From NCBI GenBank assembly GCA_002422125.1, contig DITF01000060.1, positions 1 through 19,059 on the forward strand: 19,059 nt of DNA, read 5' to 3'. Below are positions 14,211 to 19,059 of the stretch, piece by piece. The translations under genes were made by a program, and so were the position numbers. This stretch comes from a bacterium UBP17_UBA6191. Lineage in GTDB: Bacteria; Muiribacteriota; UBA6191. The first letter of the stretch is position 1. Each line of letters begins with the position of its first letter. The notes under the pieces were generated by a model. That model was given only the letters and a program-made list of their open reading frames with translations, was not told the DNA's origin and did not search any database.

Positions 14211-16163
14211 ATGAAGAAGGAATCATTGAGTACAGTGGTGATGAAGGCTTTGGTGGCCCTTGGTTTTCTGGGGTTTTTATTGTTGTTGACCCTGCAAATC
14301 AACAATATGGAAGCCAGGATGGTAAAGCTTGGTATCCAGAGTGAACAGATTCAGGGCAATCTATCCAAGTTACAGCTAGGTCTTAGACAGATGGAGGACC
14401 GAATTCGTGCCTCTGGAATTGAGACAAAAGATGGGGGGCAAGCTCTGGCCAGGGGGGCTATAGTTTCCTTAAACCCAGGCGCTCCCAATTTTTTGGATGG
14501 ACTGGCCCCAGCAGCAGCACCAGCAGATGCCAACATGGATGGTCATTACCATAAGGTTTACGGATTTGTGGGAGCGGACCCTAAGGGAATGAACTTCCTT
14601 TTGGAAAACGCGGCCGATGTCAGTGAAGATATTCGTGAATATGTAAACCCAGCTTTAGGGCTTCGTTCCCCTCGGGATCCAGCTCGATTTTATGGAGTAT
14701 TAGCTGATCGGATTGAGATTACGGATGATTTTCGTGAATACACCATCTATCTCAAGGATGGCCTTAAGTGGCATAAACCAGTGGTAGATTACAGTAATCC
14801 TCGCTATGACTGGCTCAAAAAAGACCAGTATGTAACAGCAGATGATTTTAAATATACGATTGATTTGATCATGGATCCGATGGTTCAGGCATCACATTTG
14901 GCTAATTATTATCAGGATATTGAATATGTGAAAGTTGTGAGTGATCGAGTCCTGATCATTCGATGGAAGAAAAAGACTTATCAATCGGTGAACTTTACCA
15001 TTGGGCTTTGGCCAACTCCTAGGTGGCTTTATGCCAATGATGAAGATGGCAGACCCTATCCCAAGGAAACTGCGGGCTTAAAATTTAATGAGCACTGGTA
15101 TAACAATCGAGCCATTGGCTGTGGACCTTATTCCTTTGTGCGCTGGGAACCTGGGGTGGCCATTGTCTTACAGAGATTTGATGAGTGGGTTGGAGAATTG
15201 CCACCTATCAAAAATATTACTTATCATTTGATTCAGGATAAGAATCAGCAGCTTTTAAGATTTCAAAGCGGGGTTTTGGATATTCATGAATTACCCGTGT
15301 CCCAGTACAGGGAAAAAATTCTTGATTCCCCTGAATCCAGCCCCTATCGTAATGGGGATTATCAAGTCAATTCTGTCAATGAAATGGTGTATCGTTATAT
15401 TGGCTGGAATATGGATCACTACCTCTTTGAGGATAAAAGAGTTCGTACAGCCATGACCCATGCCATGAACAGAAAACAGATCATCAAAAATGTTTTGCAT
15501 GACTTGGCCACTTTGACCACTGGAAATTTCTTCCGCTTTTCTCCAGCTTATGACACATCGATTCCTGCCCATGACTATGACCTAGCCAAGGCCGCACGAC
15601 TATTGGATGAGGCTGGGTGGAAGGATACCGATGGGGATGGAGTCAGGGATAAAATGATCAATGGAGAGCTAAAGCGCTTTGAATTTCCCATGCTTGTTTA
15701 TGGTCACAGGCCGGAAATTCGTTCCTGGGCTACTATTTTTAAGGAAGACCTTTACAAAATAGGTGTGGTTTGTAATTTGCAGGCTACGGAGTGGTCTGTG
15801 ATGCTTAAGAAAATGGAGGAAAGGGAATTTGTTTCCTTCACCGGTGGCTGGGGCTTGGATTTTGATGGGGATCCTTATCAAATCTGGCACTCTTCACAGG
15901 CAGATTTGCCTAAAAGTTCCAATCGCATCGGATTTCGTAACAAAGAGGCCGATCACATCATTGAGACTTTGAGAGAGACCTTTGATCCCGATGAGAGAAT
16001 TCGTCTGCAACACAGATTTCACCGTATTTTGCATGAGGAACAGCCATATCTGTTTATGTATTCGGAAAAGTCGGTTTATGTGAATCAGCCAAGGCTTAAA
16101 AATGTCAATTTTCAGCCTTTCCGCCCTCATGTGAAAACCCTGAACTGGTATATACAGCCATGA
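14211..16163 (+). CDS. Extracellular solute-binding protein family 5, membrane-anchored with coiled coil
   Basis: A 650-residue SBP_bac_5 family protein, the binding protein of the second importer. An N-terminal hydrophobic helix at about 11-28 has no lipobox cysteine. It is followed by a heptad-like, charged region (about 30-66: MEARMVKLGIQSEQIQGNLS and on) that I read as a coiled coil, then an Ala/Pro linker to about 110. The binding domain shows LKDGLKWH, TADDFKYTIDLI, IGCGPYSFVRW, DKRVRTAMTHAMNRKQI and a DxDGDG calcium-type loop at 472-480 (DTDGDGVRD). ATG 14211 lies seven bases after the ATPase gene, with a modest AGGCGGA site. The stop overlaps the next gene by four bases (ATGA). The substrate is presumably a peptide, but this is inferred from neighbours. 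Confidence 0.88.
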   Translation: MKKESLSTVVMKALVALGFLGFLLLLTLQINNMEARMVKLGIQSEQIQGNLSKLQLGLRQMEDRIRASGIETKDGGQALARGAIVSLNPGAPNFLDGLAPAAAPADANMDGHYHKVYGFVGADPKGMNFLLENAADVSEDIREYVNPALGLRSPRDPARFYGVLADRIEITDDFREYTIYLKDGLKWHKPVVDYSNPRYDWLKKDQYVTADDFKYTIDLIMDPMVQASHLANYYQDIEYVKVVSDRVLIIRWKKKTYQSVNFTIGLWPTPRWLYANDEDGRPYPKETAGLKFNEHWYNNRAIGCGPYSFVRWEPGVAIVLQRFDEWVGELPPIKNITYHLIQDKNQQLLRFQSGVLDIHELPVSQYREKILDSPESSPYRNGDYQVNSVNEMVYRYIGWNMDHYLFEDKRVRTAMTHAMNRKQIIKNVLHDLATLTTGNFFRFSPAYDTSIPAHDYDLAKAARLLDEAGWKDTDGDGVRDKMINGELKRFEFPMLVYGHRPEIRSWATIFKEDLYKIGVVCNLQATEWSVMLKKMEEREFVSFTGGWGLDFDGDPYQIWHSSQADLPKSSNRIGFRNKEADHIIETLRETFDPDERIRLQHRFHRILHEEQPYLFMYSEKSVYVNQPRLKNVNFQPFRPHVKTLNWYIQP

Positions 16164-17641
16164 AGCAATACATTTTCAAGCGGGTTCTGGTGATGATCCC
16201 GACCCTGTTTCTGATTACTTTAGTAGTTTTTGTGATCTTGCAGCTAGCCCCAGGTAAACCTGGAGGTCCGGCTGTTGTGGATTCTGAATCAGCCAATCAG
16301 ACACAGCAGGCCGGCTTTATGATTTTTAAGCAGCAGTTTCATCTGGATAAACCAGTGATTCTGAACTTTCGTTTTTTTGTGGAGAATTCTATCTCAGTTC
16401 CCTTTACGGGATATAAAATTGGAATATCTCCTCATGATGTGGAAGAGCTTTTGGATAAGGCTATCAATGCGGAAAGAAAACATCCTACCAAAGAAATGGT
16501 CTGGGCCATTGAGGCTTTGGAAGACTATGGCAATTCGATTGTCCCTCAGTTAGCGCGGCTGATTCAGTATTCAGACGATCCTAAAACTGTACGGGAAGCT
16601 CTCTCGATTTTTGCCAGAAATGCCAGACTCCCCCTGATCCATATATATGGGCAGCAATTGACTGAGGATCAAAGGTTGGAGAACCGGGAAATCGAGGCCG
16701 AGAATCGCAGAATTGCCTCATTGGTTTATCAAAGTAGTATGTCAGATCAGGAGGTTCAAGCCCTAAGAGATAAGGTTTTGGCCTATTATCACTCTGTTTC
16801 TGAACGATGGGACTACAGCTTTTTGAATCAAATGCGTAAGGTTTTGTTTGAAACCCGCTTTGCTTATTACATGAAAAATCTGATCACTCTGGATTTTGGA
16901 ATTTCGCATGTCGATAAGCGGCCAGTTTTACCTAAAATTATGGATAGATTGGGTTATTCCGTGGTGTTGTCCACCCTGTCTATTTTTCTGGCTTACCTGA
17001 TAGCCATTCCCATTGGCATCTATTCAGCCGTCAGGCCCAAGAGTCTTTTAGATCAGGGATTGACCGTTACCCTGTTTATGCTTTACTCCCTGCCGACATT
17101 TTTTGTGGGTACACTGCTACTGTTCTATTTTTCTGAGGGCGGGGAATATTTTAAATGGTTTCCAACCGGTGGGTATCAGTCCATTACGGCCTATAATCTG
17201 ACCACAATCCAAAGGCTGGGAGACATCACATGGCACCTGGTCTTACCGCTTATTTGTCTGACTTATGTGTCATTGGCTTCCATTTCCCGCTATGCTAGGG
17301 CAGGGCTGATGGATGTAATTCATGCCGATTATGTAAAAACAGCCCGAGCTAAGGGTTTGCATGAATTTGTGGTGATTTTTAAACATGCTGTACGCAATGG
17401 TCTAATTCCAATTCTGACCCTGCTTGGGACAATTTTACCCACAGTTGTGAGTGGGTCTGTGATTATTGAGGTGATTTTTAATATTCCCGGCATTGGACTG
17501 GAATCCTACAATGCGGTGAAATTACGCGACTACAATATGGTAATGGCCATTCAATTGATTTCAGCCGTCTTAACCCTGATTGGACTTTTGATTTCCGACA
17601 TTCTCTATTGCATTGTGGATCCAAGGATTTCTTATGAGTGA
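16160..17641 (+). CDS. Peptide-type ABC transporter permease (OppB/DppB type) with large periplasmic insertion
   Basis: A 493-residue inner-membrane permease; usual DppB/OppB proteins have about 310-340 residues. The first helix (about 9-30) and PGKPGGP match the family, as do FHLDKPVILNF at 60-70 and, after a gap, the normal continuation LDFGISHVDKRPV at 244-256. Between these (about 74-239) lie roughly 165 extra residues, mainly helical and charged, including a HEAT-like pair around 112-156. The remaining helices and the coupling loop (DYVKTARAKGLHEFVVIFKH at 390-409) are normal, ending in LYCIVDPRISYE. ATG 16160 overlaps the binding protein stop by four bases. It pairs with the following C-type permease. 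Confidence 0.92.
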   Translation: MKQYIFKRVLVMIPTLFLITLVVFVILQLAPGKPGGPAVVDSESANQTQQAGFMIFKQQFHLDKPVILNFRFFVENSISVPFTGYKIGISPHDVEELLDKAINAERKHPTKEMVWAIEALEDYGNSIVPQLARLIQYSDDPKTVREALSIFARNARLPLIHIYGQQLTEDQRLENREIEAENRRIASLVYQSSMSDQEVQALRDKVLAYYHSVSERWDYSFLNQMRKVLFETRFAYYMKNLITLDFGISHVDKRPVLPKIMDRLGYSVVLSTLSIFLAYLIAIPIGIYSAVRPKSLLDQGLTVTLFMLYSLPTFFVGTLLLFYFSEGGEYFKWFPTGGYQSITAYNLTTIQRLGDITWHLVLPLICLTYVSLASISRYARAGLMDVIHADYVKTARAKGLHEFVVIFKHAVRNGLIPILTLLGTILPTVVSGSVIIEVIFNIPGIGLESYNAVKLRDYNMVMAIQLISAVLTLIGLLISDILYCIVDPRISYE

Positions 17642-18866
17642 TATTGTTACCCCACAATCCACTGGAGTGGAAGATGAGCAGAAGATTAGCTACTGGACTT
17701 TGGTCTGGCAGCAGTTCAGTAAAAACAAACTGGCAATCTTTGGTCTCTGGTGTATTCTTGTATTGCTGGCCATCGCCATTTACGCGCCTGTTCTAGCCTC
17801 CAGCAAGCCATTTTATGTCAGGATAGGAGCCCAGGTTCACTATCCGTTTTTTTCCAGCCTGTTTGATCGCAATTTGTACGAAAACGGAGTGGATTTATTT
17901 TTTAATCTACAGATGTTTTTGTTCCCAATATTACTTTTGATGATCTTTGGCCGGGTGCTGATATTTGGTCATGATTTTTTTGAATTTGGGGGCCGACTTA
18001 TGCTGGCCTACGGCATAGTTTCGGTAGGCTTTTTTTTCTATCATCAATTTTCTCCCCATCAGGAAACCTACAAAGACTGGGTCAGTACGGTTGTAGAGGC
18101 CAGAAAGCAAGGGGAGTTTGTGGAGAGCTATTGGCCGCTTAGGGATCTTTCCTATCGTGATACTAATCTGGAAGGCGGGCATCCCCAGGCACCGGGACAA
18201 AGGCATATGCTTGGTACCGATAAAGAAGGAAGAGATATTTTTGCGCGTATGGTGTACGGGACCAGAATTTCTCTAACCATTGGTATCATCGCCGTATCTA
18301 TTTATATTTTTATCGGGATTGTACTGGGTGCTCTGGCTGGATTTTTTGGCGGGGCTTGGGATTTAGTAATCTCCAGAGCCATTGAGATTATGCTATGTTT
18401 TCCGACCTTTTTTCTAATTCTTACCCTCTCAGCTCTGATTGAGAACAAATCCATCTTCCATGTCATGCTCATTATTGGGTTTACCCGTTGGCCAGAGGTT
18501 GCCCGTCTGGTAAGGGCAGAGTTTCTGAAATTAAAAAATATGGATTATGTGCAGGCGGCCATTGCCTTAGGCTTTAGTAAGGGCAGGGTAATTTTTTATC
18601 ATGTACTACCAAACGCATTGGGGCCGGTTATTGTAACGGCAATTTTTGGAATAGCCTCTTCGATTCTGATTGAATCATCCCTGTCCTTTTTGGGCCTTGG
18701 TGATTTGTCCGCGCCTTCCTGGGGGGAAATTTTGTCTCAGGGCAGGCAGGAATTTAAGTTGTGGCTAATTCTGGCTCCTGGTATGGCAATCTTTTTTCTG
18801 GTGTCTGTGTTTAATCTTGTAGGTGAGGGCTTACAGGATGCCATGGACCCAAAACTTCGTCGTTGA
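17634..18866 (+). CDS. Peptide-type ABC transporter permease (OppC/DppC type) with two extra helices
   Basis: A 410-residue permease of the second importer. The N-terminal WQQFSKNKLAIFGLWCILV carries the first helix (about 32-50). HMLGTDKEGRDIFARMVYG at 191-209 is the conserved OppC segment, the coupling loop is EFLKLKNMDYVQAAIALGFS at 296-315, and SSLSFLGLG and EGLQDAMDPKLRR close the protein. Two additional hydrophobic segments (about 88-112 and 120-138) lie between the first helix and the core, giving about eight helices instead of six. ATG 17634 is chosen because AAGGA (17623-17627) is six bases upstream; it overlaps the preceding gene by eight bases. Both permeases end in the standard DPR/DPK motif. 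Confidence 0.92.
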   Translation: MSDIVTPQSTGVEDEQKISYWTLVWQQFSKNKLAIFGLWCILVLLAIAIYAPVLASSKPFYVRIGAQVHYPFFSSLFDRNLYENGVDLFFNLQMFLFPILLLMIFGRVLIFGHDFFEFGGRLMLAYGIVSVGFFFYHQFSPHQETYKDWVSTVVEARKQGEFVESYWPLRDLSYRDTNLEGGHPQAPGQRHMLGTDKEGRDIFARMVYGTRISLTIGIIAVSIYIFIGIVLGALAGFFGGAWDLVISRAIEIMLCFPTFFLILTLSALIENKSIFHVMLIIGFTRWPEVARLVRAEFLKLKNMDYVQAAIALGFSKGRVIFYHVLPNALGPVIVTAIFGIASSILIESSLSFLGLGDLSAPSWGEILSQGRQEFKLWLILAPGMAIFFLVSVFNLVGEGLQDAMDPKLRR

Positions 18867-18880
18867 TTTAATGGAGTAGC

Positions 18881-19059
18881 ATGTCAAAGCAAGTGAAACC
18901 ATCCCGTAAAGATCCCCTGATTCAGATTGATCAGTTAAGTGTGCACTTTCACACCGATAAGGGTGTTGTCCCCTCAGTCAATAAGGTCAGTTATGAAATT
19001 TATCCTGGGGAAACTCTGGGGTTGGTGGGGGAGTCCGGCTGCGGCAAGTCGACCACCGG
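18881..19059 (+). CDS. Oligopeptide/dipeptide ABC transporter ATPase, N-terminal part
   Basis: An open frame runs from ATG 18881 to the window end, 59 complete codons. It opens MSKQVKPSRKDPLIQIDQLS, continues with VHFHTDKGVVPSVNKVSYEI, and reaches GETLGLVGESGCGKSTT, which contains a complete Walker A (GESGCGKST). The arrangement and the segment between start and Walker A match OppD/DppD. GGAG at 18873-18876 precedes the start, and the gap to the upstream permease is 14 bases. It is the first ATPase of the second importer. The gene continues beyond the window, so the signature motif and length cannot be seen. Confidence 0.88.
   Translation, partial: MSKQVKPSRKDPLIQIDQLSVHFHTDKGVVPSVNKVSYEIYPGETLGLVGESGCGKSTT

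Overview
The window reads as a chromosomal segment from a bacterium with an outer-membrane-type (Gram-negative) gene complement and mid-range G+C. All protein genes lie on the + strand; the only minus-strand gene found is a tRNA. The lineage cannot be fixed from sequence alone. The order secY-adk-rpmJ-rpsM-rpsK-rpsD-rpoA-rplQ, with no map or infA between adk and rpmJ, and an enlarged ribosomal protein L17 argue against a typical enteric proteobacterium. A PVC-group or other deep Gram-negative lineage is possible, but this is a weak inference.

Region 1 (1-5375) is the end of the spc operon run into the alpha operon: the 3' part of rplO, then secY, adk, rpmJ (37 codons), rpsM, rpsK, rpsD, rpoA and rplQ. 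Genes overlap by 1 nt or are spaced by short gaps, and a strong intrinsic terminator follows rplQ.

Region 2 (5376-7631) holds two energy-coupling-factor type ABC ATPases (EcfA1-like and EcfA2-like) and a class II aldolase with a complete metal site. The first ATPase starts directly on the U-tract of the rplQ terminator, so the 3' arm of the terminator stem is also its likely Shine-Dalgarno sequence. No EcfT or substrate-binding S component is present in the window.

Region 3 (7624-7882) is a control region. A tRNA-Leu(GAG) gene lies on the minus strand with a recognisable promoter, and its 3' end overlaps the aldolase stop codon. On the + strand a leader of about 90 nt precedes the transporter operon; it contains an 8-bp inverted repeat whose 3' arm is the Shine-Dalgarno sequence of the first gene.

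Region 4 (7883-19059, running off the end) is a long tightly packed operon with two consecutive peptide-type ABC importers. The first is Yej-like: binding protein (YejA type), permeases (YejB and YejE types) and two separate OppD/OppF-type ATPases instead of the fused YejF. The second has a binding protein, two permeases and a truncated OppD-type ATPase. Both binding proteins have an N-terminal hydrophobic segment without a lipobox. The second has a predicted coiled coil after this segment, its B-type permease carries about 165 extra residues with HEAT-like helices, and its C-type permease has two additional membrane helices. This decorated tandem importer is the most unusual part of the window; the rest is conserved housekeeping.
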